Of a stretch of 64,000 bases of DNA, positions 55,651 to 64,000 are shown piece by piece. Position numbers and translations under genes: made by a program. The notes beneath the pieces are model-generated. The model worked only from the letters and a program-made list of their open reading frames with translations, ran no database searches and was not told the origin of the DNA. The stretch comes from Eunapius fragilis (lineage: Eukaryota; Porifera; Demospongiae; Spongillida; Spongillidae), in NCBI GenBank assembly GCA_963681505.1, contig OY811978.1:1600483-1664482 (forward strand), given 5' to 3'. Position 1 is the first letter of the stretch. Every line of letters starts with the position of its first letter.

Positions 55651-58600
55651 CTGAAAACAAGAACATATGGAATACCATGTCTGGCATGCACACAAGATGT
55701 ACTCAGCCTAATAGCAAGCCATTAATATCAATTTATTAAGAATCTATATTACATTACAAGCTATAGCTAGCAATACTGCAACATTTGGTTAGAAGACAAT
55801 TGAGTGCACAATGGAAATATAAATATTTAAATTGGCCATTCAAGTTGGATGGAACGATGGAATAGGGTTTTCATCAGTCTGGAAGCCAGCTATAAAGAGC
55901 CATTCACTGACTGACTACCCCTGGCTATAAAGGTATCAACAACCAGAGGCATCTCAGCTTATCACTGGAGCCATGCTTTCTGGTAGTGTAAGTGAATGTA
56001 GTAGTCAGGACATTTTTAAGTCAGGAGATCCAGACCTCAAGTCCAGATATCAGCCTGGAGTGGCTAACTCAATGACCACATCACAGGCATGGTGGTCTAG
56101 GCCTTATAAGGGCACAGGGAGCACAGGGCCTTATAAGGGCACAGGAAGCACAGGGCCTTATAAGGGCACAGGGAGCACAGGGAGCGCAGGGCCTTATAAG
56201 GGCACAGGGAGCACAGGGCCTTATAAGGGCACAGGGAGCACAGGGCCTTATAACAGGGAGTCCAGGGAGCACATGGAGTGTCCAATCAAATGCTCATGCC
56301 ATCAAATTGACCAAGATAGAGGCCAAAACCCTTCAAAAAATGAGGTGGAGGGGAGGAAGACTGAACGCAACATAGGGTCCTCCTCCCCAGGCCTAGAGGA
56401 CCACCCTCACCCCCAGCTAATGACATGTCTTCACCCGCCATCATATTTACAGCAATCCACCTTCAGCTGACACATGGACTACTAGGTCAGGTGACACATG
56501 GACCACTAGGTCAGGTGGCACATGGACCACTAGGTCAGCTGGCACATGGACCACTAGGTCAGGTGGCACATGGACCACTAGGTCAGCTGGCACATGGACC
56601 ACTAGGTCAGGTGACACATGGACCAGTAGGTCAGGTGGCACATGGACCACTAGGTCAGCTGGCACATGGACCACTAGGTCAGCTGGCACATGGACCACTA
56701 GGTCAGGTAGCACATGGACCACTAGGTCAGGTAGCACATGGACCACTAGGTCAGCTGGCACATGGACCACTAGATAAAAGCTGACACATGGACCAGTAGG
56801 TCAGGTGGCACATGGACCACTAGGTCAAGTGGCACATGGACCACTAGGTTAGGTGGCACATGGACCACTAGGTCAGGTGGCACATGGACCATTAAGTCAG
56901 CTGGCACATGGACCACTAGGTCAGGTGGCACATGGACCACTAGGTCAGCTGGCATATGGACCACCAGGTCAGGTGGCACATGGACCACTAGGTCAGCTGG
57001 CACATGGACCACTAGGTCAGGTGGCACATGGACCACTAGGTCAGGTGGCACATGGACCACTAGGTCAGGTGGCACATGAACCACTAGGTCAGGTGGCACA
57101 TGGACCAGTAGGTCAGGTGGCACATGGACCACTAGGTCAGGTGGCACATGGACCACTAGGTCAGTTGGCACATGGACCACTAGGTCAGGTGGCACATAGA
57201 CCACTAGGTCAGGTGGCACATGGACCACTAGGTCAGGTGGCACATGGACCACTAGGTCAGGTGGCACATGGACCATTAGATCAGGTGGCACATGGACCAC
57301 TAGGTCAGGTGGCACATGGACCACTAGGTCAGGTGGCACATGTGCGTAGTGATATTGTTGTGCGATTTTATAGATAGTATTTCTAATATGCTTTTTGCTG
57401 CTTGCTGTTAACCGGCCTACAAGTATTCTCAAACACAATGCTGTTGTCATATTCAGTACAGCAAACACCAAACCCAAGTATTCATCACATGAGGCTGGTG
57501 TCAACAAAGTGACTGATCCATATATTGTCTGGTAACATAGCTATTGACATTAATAATGAAAACTGCTTAGCGTAAGTCTACAAATAGGCTCTAGGAACCA
57601 GATGTGCAAACACACTAATGAATACGTACTGAAATATGCTCATATGTGCATAAATATAATACCTACATGTAGATGGTGATGGTGATGGTGATGGTGATGG
57701 TGATGTTGATGATATAGAAGTGGTTGGTAGAGGTGATGGATTTGCACATCTCCATACATATGCCTGTACCATTACATCATGCATACAGAGGTCGCCTGTA
57801 CCAAACCTGTGTACATACATGAGATGTAACGTTGTATACTGGTACTGCTATTCCCAGCACAGTTGATGGCCACTGCTGAGATGTTGTAAGATGAGTCATT
57901 CCTCAGTCCAGTGAAGGTGACCATTGCAGACCCACTGGTCATGACCACAGAAGGACTGGTGGTGTAGCTACTGTTACTGATGGTAACATTGTAGCTTGTG
58001 GTAAGACCACCACTGGGGGAGGGGGTCACCACCACTAGTACCATGTCTGGACCAATGGTTTGTGCCATAACATTTGGAGGTCCAGGAGGAGCTGAAAATA
58101 TTACATAAACATACACATGTCATGGCTGTAGTCAGATATGTACTTGATGTTGGGAACATAAGTACACTGTAAGAATGCTATAATATGAATTCTGAGCTTT
58201 GTCTATATGTACTCAAGCAAGGAAAAACTTTCTCTAACGAGAAAGTTAGTGGGATATAGGAATTGGAGGCAAAGGTGGTGTAAAAAGGGAAGGGAACAAG
58301 GTTTTTGGGAAGGGGAAATATTTACAAACACACTGTTGTATGCCAACCAGCACTTATCCTTTGCTATTGGAGGATCGCTGTTCAAAGTCTTCCAAGTGCA
58401 TTAAATGCTGCACAATTGAATGAACACTTGTGTGTACATGACTGTCATAGTACCTGCCCACACTGCTACATGTACAGTTTTCTATAGTCACATGTAATTG
58501 TACAACAAAATTGAAAGACATGATCAGTGTACCGTATCAAGTTAAATCATCAGGTTTTTGGCCAGTAGTTGCATGACATGTAATGGAAATGTCTGTAGAA

Positions 58601-59436
58601 TTGCTTTAAAGTGTAGTTGATTGGTAAAACACACCAACACTTTTAGGGTGTACAAACAACCTAACCCCAGCAACACCAGATCAGAGTTTGCTGTAACATA
58701 TCATGTAGGCATTGTGATCAGACTCATTATCACATGGCATTAGTAATATTGATAACAGTAGTGACAACCACAATGATCAGATGGGTCCAAAGGCAGGAAC
58801 ATAACCTCCTGCACTTGTTTCACATTATGGGCTTTGTATAATTCCTTACAGAGGACATGGCATAAGTCATGTGACATGCACTGCAGAAAGTATATGTCCA
58901 TAGAAGCCATCTTCATGCATGCCCAGTACCACACACTGAATACTAAGGTTAATCTTTGTCAAATTTGACACCTTGCAACCTTGTGGATAATGATTCTGAT
59001 TAAAATTACCAACAGGCAGTATACATACTCAAAATAACATTCTTACCAATGACCATGATTTGGGTGGTGTTCATAATATTATTCTGAGCAGACACATCTT
59101 GGGTTCCAACTTTGATCAGTGATGATGTCATACTACTATTCACTGTCACTGTCAAGGTACTAGTCAGACATGGTTTATTTGCACCAGGGTCAACATTGGA
59201 TACTGTAAATGGTCCACAGGTCATGGTCACAGCTCTGCAAGTATTTTGAATCTGAGACAGTACAATGCTATCTGGTGTGGTAGAATTACTGCATGATCCA
59301 CTGGGCAGGACCCATAGGTTGTTAGCAACAAGAGCTGGGGTAGTCAACGTAAAGGTCACCTGGTCCCCAGGACAGGCTGCAGGAGGACATGGTACCACAC
59401 CTCCATTGACCTGACATGTCAATGTCTGGGCATGGG
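55388..59436 (-). CDS. gene D: Ig-b/FN3 receptor with ITSM-like tail, 5' end unclear
   Basis: Exons seen: Ig-b (59436-59047), FN3 (58091-57819), a probable stalk near 57760-57670, TM plus tail (55650-55388). Known junctions are GT-AG and phase 1. No certain signal exon was found: an in-frame ATG at 59545 reads through the acceptor, and a TATA-like site with a good donor lies at 60.3-60.4 kb. The tail exon is nearly the same as in gene C, including TTYEVV. The stalk-TM intron is filled by 24- and 27-bp minisatellites. Confidence 0.6.
56097..56256. repeat. 27-bp minisatellite
   Basis: About six units of CCTTATAAGGGCACAGGGAG CACAGGG, one with an inserted GCACAGGGA. Confidence 0.9.
56466..57345. 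repeat. 24-bp minisatellite (about 36 units)
   Basis: Unit GGTGGCACATGGACCACTAGGTCA in two main variants (GGTGGC and GCTGGC). One irregular unit at 56770-56785. Open in several frames because 24 is a multiple of three. Confidence 0.95.
57670..57765 (-). CDS. gene D probable stalk exon with hexamer repeat
   Basis: Minus strand reads NPSPLPTTSISSTSPSPSPS, coded by (CCATCA)n, then a possible donor GTAGGT. Pro/Ser content and position fit a stalk. The acceptor does not give the expected phase 1, so limits are uncertain. Confidence 0.35.
57819..58091 (-). CDS. gene D FN3 exon
   Basis: 273 nt, begins [11 protein letters not shown], acceptor ATTTTCAG, donor GTATGT. One substitution (SPSVVMTSGS) relative to other copies. 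Confidence 0.8.
58215..58310. mobile_element. fragment of the 17.4-kb MITE family
   Basis: TTTCTCTAACGAGAAAGTTA, GGGATATAGGA and GGTGGTGTAAAAAG match the MITE's outer arm. Confidence 0.55.
59047..59436 (-). CDS. gene D Ig-b exon
   Basis: 390 nt (130 codons), acceptor ATTTTCAG, donor GTAAGA. Starts HAQTLTCQVNGGVVPCPP, about nine nt longer than the gene B copy. [10 protein letters not shown] and [11 protein letters not shown] mark the fold. Confidence 0.75.
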
Positions 59437-59754
59437 CTGAAAATATATGAACGCAATATAAAACGTGAGGTAAGAAAGTGAACCGATATGACAGACTTTC
59501 AATGATATTGAGGACAAGCAATGTCATTTGTTTCGAGATCTTCATAGCCTACATGTAATGTGCAGAATGAGAAAATTAATTATTAAGTCCGACCAATCCC
59601 TGCTACAGATGCAAACAAGCACATATAGAGTTTTGACTACTGTTAGCAGGGTTGCATTATTTTATTTCATGTGAGTACAAATCATAACCCAGTGAACAAG
59701 ATGCGTACCCATTATAGGTTTCAATTCAGTCTTACAGAACCTTGAACATTCCCA

Positions 59755-59862
59755 CACACACATGCACACACACACGCACGCACACACATGCACACACTTA
59801 CACATACACATACATGCACACACATGCACACACATAAACAAACAAACAAACAAACAAACAAA
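59755..59862. repeat. (CA)n and (CAAA)n microsatellite
   Basis: CACACATGCACA mixture followed by about six ACAA units. Confidence 0.85.
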
Positions 59863-60394
59863 TGCAAGGTTGCCTGCCTGAATCTAAATTATTCTTGCTG
59901 GCAAACACAATTAGCACTTTAGAATATTGTTCAAAGTATTGGAAACCTTTAAAGATCAAAAGTGGAGGGGAAAAGATGAAACCGCAGACACATGTATATT
60001 TAAACCATCTTACACATGTTTTTCAAGATATGTCTGTTTTAATTTCTGTACTTTTACTTCCAGATTCCTTGTTTACACCACTTTTTCCTTTAAATCATCA
60101 CTAGGAATTCAATTTAAGACAATAGATCTATCTACATCTTGCCTTGCGTGTATGTGTGAATATTCTGTATGACGGACTAGTTTGAATTGACTTAGTACCC
60201 GTCTTATTTAGGGTGATTAAGCAGACATACTAACAAGTGATTCCTCACACCAGATACAGCCAGTGATAAATTAAATGTGTGAAGTGTGGAGTCCACAGAG
60301 TGAACCGCTCACCCGGTAATACACAAAATATGCTCACTTACAGTTGGTAGGGCCTTATAATCATAGACAGAGTTGATGGTAGCGCGCGGCCTGG

Positions 60395-60405
60395 TTATAT
60401 AAAGG
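60395..60405 (-). promoter_or_regulatory. TATA-like site, possible gene D promoter
   Basis: Minus strand CCTTTATATAA is followed about 70 bases on by a strong donor (CAACT then GTAAGTGAG), which would suit a short first exon of gene D. Confidence 0.3.
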
Positions 60406-60409
60406 TCAA

Positions 60410-60980
60410 AAACGGATACAGAATCTAGGACGTATGTAGCTAACGTTATATGGCAAGAGAGACCTACTTCATGCTGTAATATTTAATATATTAGGGTTAT
60501 TAAACAAAAAAAAGCTGTAAACATTCTCGCGTGATAGGACCCTTGTTTCAATCACTTGGGCACATTAAGACAAGTGAGTTTATTACAGCGAGCAGTGTGT
60601 TAGGGCACTTTGTCCATATATATTTTGCCTGTACATTATACCAGAAACAGGTCTAACCAAAGGGCATAGGCCTATAGTACCCTCGTATCATTCTCAGTTT
60701 TGTGCTTTTTGGTCGCTACCTTCCCGGTATCAGGCCCGTTGAGAGCCAGGTTGGGGCCCGGGTAATAACTCTCACAAGAGGCCCGGCCCCTCCTTAATAC
60801 TTTTTAAAAATAAATAAATAATATTAATGGACTAATCTGCATGTTAGCGATTAAATTTCGTCTGGCCGTGAATTTTGATCAATCGACAAATGAAATTTCA
60901 GTGACACGATTACAGTACATGAATAAATTAAGGTCCAATCAATAGTATAAATAGCTTGAATGCTATGGACTGTTCAATGG
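60410..60980. other. spacer, no gene seen
   Basis: No recognisable coding or repeat structure apart from A-rich runs. Confidence 0.35.
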
Positions 60981-60999
60981 CATAATGTGAACCTGCGGC

Positions 61000-61310
61000 A
61001 GCAGGTTCAATATAGGATTGATTGAGGGTTGATGAATGTTATTAATAAAACTTCACTAGCGTCTGGAGGGACAACGGAGAAACGGATCGCTTACCTCTTT
61101 ATCGCGATGGAATGAGAGCACAACGATCTACAGTTCTACGTTGATTCCGTGTCATAAAACGGTGTGGTTATAGAGAAACAAACAATTTCCTGTTTCTCGT
61201 GCCCAGTCCTAAAATAATTCTTGGTCGTCGTCGTCTTCTTCTTCTTCTTAGGAAGGTATAACTCGAGCTACGAACGGTTCTGAAGAACGGCAATAGTACC
61301 AATCGCTTCG
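61000..61310 (+). repeat. leader repeat of the basic-repeat element, copy 1
   Basis: From GGCAGCAGGTTCAATATAGG to GAACGGCAATAGTACC. Direct repeat of 62142-62445; both lie upstream of a coding exon. Confidence 0.8.
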
Positions 61311-61492
61311 AAATTTATCGGCACGTTATCCTTACATGTCATGTAGTCACATATATATCAAGTTCTATTTAATAATGATGTATAATAGATTTTTTAAAAT
61401 AATTATAGGCTGTATAAATACTCTAACTTGCACTAAATTTATTGGTGTTCCTATCGCTTGTTACTTTGGCTAGTGAAGTTGTTTTTCTAAAA

Positions 61493-62149
61493 ATGCCTTC
61501 GCGTAATCAAAAGAAGAGATCTAAGCAACGAGCGGAATACCTCCAAAAGCAAGACGAGAACAAAGCTAAAGCCCGAGCGCTCTACAAGGCCAATCCAGAA
61601 AAAAAGAAGGCCTCTGTACGGGACAGCTACAAGGCCGATCCCGAAAAGAAGAAGGCCTCTGTACGCGACAGCTACAAGGCCGATCCCGAAAAGAAGAAGG
61701 CCTCTGTACGCGACAGCTACAAGGCCGATCCCGAAAAGAAGAAGGCCTCTGTACGCGACAGCTACAAGGCAGATATTGAATCTAAGCGATCTGCTAAAAG
61801 GTGGCGATATGAAGATGACCTCGAGGCGAACCGTGCTGCTAAAAGGCGGCGATATGAAGAGGGCCTTGAGGAGAACCGTGCTGCTAAAAGGCGGCGATAT
61901 GAAGAGGACCTCGAGGGAAACCGCGCTGCTAAAAGGCAGAAATACGAGGACAATTCAGCTGCCATTAAAGCATCTGAAAGGAGTCGGTATTGGAATGACC
62001 CCGCTGTCCGATTGGCTAAAAGTGCTGCCGAGAGGACGCGGTACCGCAGGGGTCACAGAACTACCACTGCCACCCAAAGGTATGTTATGGCATGTTGTAT
62101 TAACATTAAAAAGCTGTGCATGCATCATTTGTACGTACAAATTGATTGA
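61493..62149 (+). CDS. basic protein made of 15-residue repeats
   Basis: ATG 61493 (MPSRNQKKRSKQ) is chosen because the minus copy starts the same way. After a Lys/Gln-rich lead come four units of YKADPEKKKASVRDS type (nearly identical 45-bp DNA repeats), then four of the YEEDLEGNRAAKRRR type, ending in RYRRGHRTTTATQR. A donor (AAG then GTATGT) at 62080 is conserved in the minus copy, so the real exon probably ends at 62079. The protein is very basic, likely one long helix with regular charge spacing, suited to binding nucleic acid. Similar repeat proteins are abundant in sponge genomes in my recollection, in mobile elements; exact family unknown. Confidence 0.65.
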   Translation: MPSRNQKKRSKQRAEYLQKQDENKAKARALYKANPEKKKASVRDSYKADPEKKKASVRDSYKADPEKKKASVRDSYKADPEKKKASVRDSYKADIESKRSAKRWRYEDDLEANRAAKRRRYEEGLEENRAAKRRRYEEDLEGNRAAKRQKYEDNSAAIKASERSRYWNDPAVRLAKSAAERTRYRRGHRTTTATQRYVMACCINIKKLCMHHLYVQID

Positions 62150-62445
62150 TTGAGGGTTGATGAATGTCATTAAAAAAACGTAACTCGCGTCTAGAGGAAC
62201 AACGGTAAAACGGATCGCTTATCTCTTTGTCGCGGCGGAATGAGAGCACAACGATCTACAGTTCTACGCTGGTTCTGTGTCATAAAACGGTGTGGTTATA
62301 GAGAAACTAACAATTTCCTGTTTCTCGTGCCCAGTCCTAAAATAATTCTTGGTCGTCGTCGTCGTCGTCGTCTTCTTATTCTTAGGAAGGTATAACTCGA
62401 GCTACGAACGGTTTTGAAGAACGGCAATAGTATCAATCGCATTTG
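62142..62445 (+). repeat. leader repeat, copy 2
   Basis: Same sequence as 61000-61310 with a longer GTCGTC run. It starts inside the last codons of the upstream ORF. Confidence 0.8.
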
Positions 62446-62458
62446 TACGGGTTATTAT

Positions 62459-62564
62459 GGCAGCTTCACCTCACTCTCCTGTATTAAGGGCTTTCACTAG
62501 GCTGCTTTATAACGCTCGCAAATGCCACGTGAACGTTTTGGCTATTGATTCCAAAAAGAGGTAA
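62459..62564 (+). CDS. small exon MAASPHSPV
   Basis: ATG follows copy 2 of the leader repeat. Encodes MAASPHSPVLRAFTRLLYN and ends AIDSKKR at a donor GTAAGAATTT. The next acceptor-like site is TACATGTAG before 62670. No family recognised. Confidence 0.4.
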
Positions 62565-62669
62565 GAATTTAATAATATACTCTATGTGGATTCACGTGTA
62601 CACTTGCTTGAAAAAAGAATAAGGTAAAAAATTTTAAAATTATACTCTGTCTCTGTCACGTACATGTAG

Positions 62670-63119
62670 ATGGCAGCTGAAGACCTTACGGGGTTTTTTA
62701 ATCAAGAGGGGTCGGAGGAGGAAGAGGATGACATACATCCTCCGACTCCTCTCCCCTTCACCCCGCCACCTCCAGAAGCCCCGCCACTCCTACCACCACC
62801 AGCAGCACTGCCCCCACCACCACTACCAGCAGTGCTACCCCCGCCGGCACCACCAGCGCTGCCCCCGCTGGCACCACCAGCGCTGCCCCCGCCGGCGTTC
62901 CTGGCGGAACAACGAGCAGGGATAATCCGCCACCACCACCACCAGCTGCGCTCCCGCCGGTACCACCGCCGCCTGTGCTCCCTCACTGGCCTGCATGGCC
63001 ACTGCCACCCTGGCAGAATGCAGCATGGCGGGGAGGCCGGGGAGGAGGACGACCTCGCAGGCGACGAGGGCGCGGGGGGGCGCACAGTTGTTTGCGGCCA
63101 TTCAAATCGTGGACAGTAG
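62670..63119 (+). CDS. proline-rich protein of the basic-repeat element (plus copy)
   Basis: MAAEDLTGFFNQEGSEEEED, then an acidic patch and about 60 residues of Pro/Ala/Leu. In the third frame lies AWRGGRGGGRPRRRRGRGG, the counterpart of the RGG segment in the minus copy, so at least one copy has shifted frame. Conserved start and acidic/Pro layout between copies argue that this frame was translated. No family recognised. Confidence 0.5.
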   Translation: MAAEDLTGFFNQEGSEEEEDDIHPPTPLPFTPPPPEAPPLLPPPAALPPPPLPAVLPPPAPPALPPLAPPALPPPAFLAEQRAGIIRHHHHQLRSRRYHRRLCSLTGLHGHCHPGRMQHGGEAGEEDDLAGDEGAGGRTVVCGHSNRGQ

Positions 63120-63649
63120 CCTCGTTCCCTAAATATTGAAATGATCACGTAATGACCTAGCAACGAGCCTTGACAACCACCGACCTTTGAAACATGAGAC
63201 TGCTTGTTAACACGACACGTCCTGTTGCCATTTAAAAGCCATACAAGGACTGTACCACTATTGTTCTATTTATTTCCCAAATCACATGGCGCAGTGATGT
63301 TTCCAAGATGTGGCATGGCTCGCGAGAAACGACCAACTTTTGACGGACATCTCCACTTTGAAGCGCTTATTCTCCCTGAAGGACAAATTCTATGGCCAAA
63401 CTAAAAGTGGAAAACCAAAGGAGACAGAAGGTACTTACAGCGTATCGTATGGAACTATTGTCACATTTTTACTTGGCGGTCGTAGATACGTTTAAAGTTG
63501 AGTGTGCGTATAGCGTGTACACTTGTGGTGTTCAATTAAAGGTTTTACTCGTGAGGTGGCTTCGCTTTAACATTCTGTGCAGCATTGAGCATCATGATAC
63601 AAGACATGGTAGGTCCTCTGCAAGATATTAAAACCTAGCGTGGTTGGAC

Positions 63650-63945
63650 CATATCCAGAAATGCCCCATACATTGGAGGACATTCATAAAAAAATTCCAA
63701 ATTGAATTCTATAACATTTTAGCATATAGCGGAATTTTTTTTCTTTCCACTGTAAAAATTTGAGTTTCAGATTTTTATGGAAGTTAAAATCAAGATATGT
63801 TTTTTAATTACTACGTAGTTGACGTAATTTTTTTTTGGGGGGGGGGGGGGGGGGGGTGGGGGGAGGGGGGGTCGATTAACTAACTATTAAACGAATTAAC
63901 AATGTTTATGTGCAATTATAATCCTCTCACCAATAAAATAAATAA
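63650..63945 (+). repeat. dispersed repeat, counterpart of 13.45-13.73 kb
   Basis: Shares GGACATTCATAAAAAAATTC, TTAAAATCAAGATATGTT and GTTGACGTAATTTTT with the inverted copy. It contains a G-run at 63837-63870. Confidence 0.7.
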
Positions 63946-64000
63946 CCTCGAGCGATCAGACTGATGACCGGCTGACTTTCGATGTTTAGTGGAATATTGA
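63946..64000 (+). repeat. partial Gypsy-LTR-like sequence at window end
   Basis: ATAACCTCGAGCGATCAGAC, then GACCGGCTGACTTTCGATG, matching the outer half of the LTR at 10414-10641 (read on the minus strand). Runs off the window. Confidence 0.6.

Noticed and set aside
56425-57507. Open frames of 119-245 codons (GQVAHGPL and VHVPPDLV repeats)
   Set aside because: Product of the 24-bp minisatellite, whose length is a multiple of three; open on both strands and no start, signal or splice context.
57578-57820. ORF running through the gene D FN3 donor
   Set aside because: It begins in the FN3 exon and reads into the intron; only the Pro/Ser part is kept as a possible stalk.
59440-59545. ATG 59545 as the signal-peptide start of gene D
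   Set aside because: The frame is open, but the predicted sequence has a poor signal-peptide profile and crosses a strong splice acceptor used by the family, so the start is left open.

Overview
The window looks like nuclear DNA of an early-branching marine animal, most likely a sponge. Genes are split by many small GT-AG introns. Extracellular Ig-like and fibronectin III (FN3) exons are all phase 1-1. The repeats are of animal type: hAT elements with ZMYM1-like transposase, a LINE with a YADD reverse transcriptase, a Ty3/Gypsy element, and fold-back MITEs. No bacterial operons, rRNA or convincing tRNA were seen. The species is inferred from style only.

The core of the window is a clustered family of cell-surface receptor-like genes built from a few cassettes: signal peptide, two kinds of Ig-like exon (Ig-a, Ig-b), FN3, short Pro/Ser/Thr stalk exons, a transmembrane exon, and cytoplasmic exons with ITIM/ITSM-like tyrosine motifs. 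Gene C (minus, 5.27-7.59 kb) is signal peptide, FN3, stalk, TM and tail. Remnant E (minus, 14.2-14.8 kb) is dead. Gene A (plus, 15.97-25.23 kb) has signal peptide, Ig-a, FN3 and two stalks but a cut-off TM exon. A broken FN3 plus stalk remnant lies at 28.06-28.50 kb. Gene B (plus, 31.03-48.75 kb) is the best model: 14 exons summing to 2331 nt (776 codons plus stop), ending in a tail with two ITIM-like motifs. Gene D (minus, 55.39-59.44 kb) has Ig-b, FN3, a possible stalk and the same tail exon as C.

The cluster grew by duplication. The block 14.8-16.5 kb (remnant E side, promoter, signal exon of A) is collinear with 28.7-33.9 kb (promoter and signal exon of B). Within B a 2.8-kb Ig-FN3-stalk unit is tandemly repeated. 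A minisatellite with a 40-bp core plus variable (TG)n occurs as six same-strand arrays (about 5.8 kb in total), each in the intron after a stalk exon. Several small inversions lie in the cluster (28.2, 28.5-28.9 and 49.9 kb).

The rest is mostly mobile DNA: a broken Ulp1-like protease with a PHD-like tail (0.2-0.9 kb), a Gypsy element with a cut 5' LTR (10.4-13.4 kb), a nest of three elements (29.4-30.9 kb), a decayed hAT (31.1-33.4 kb), a rearranged LINE (41.8-43.4 kb), a transposase-like pseudogene with introns (51.3-52.9 kb), and two copies of an element encoding a basic 15-residue-repeat protein and a proline-rich protein (17.7-19.5 kb minus; 61.0-63.1 kb plus). Further minisatellites (24, 27 and 42 bp units) fill introns and spacers.
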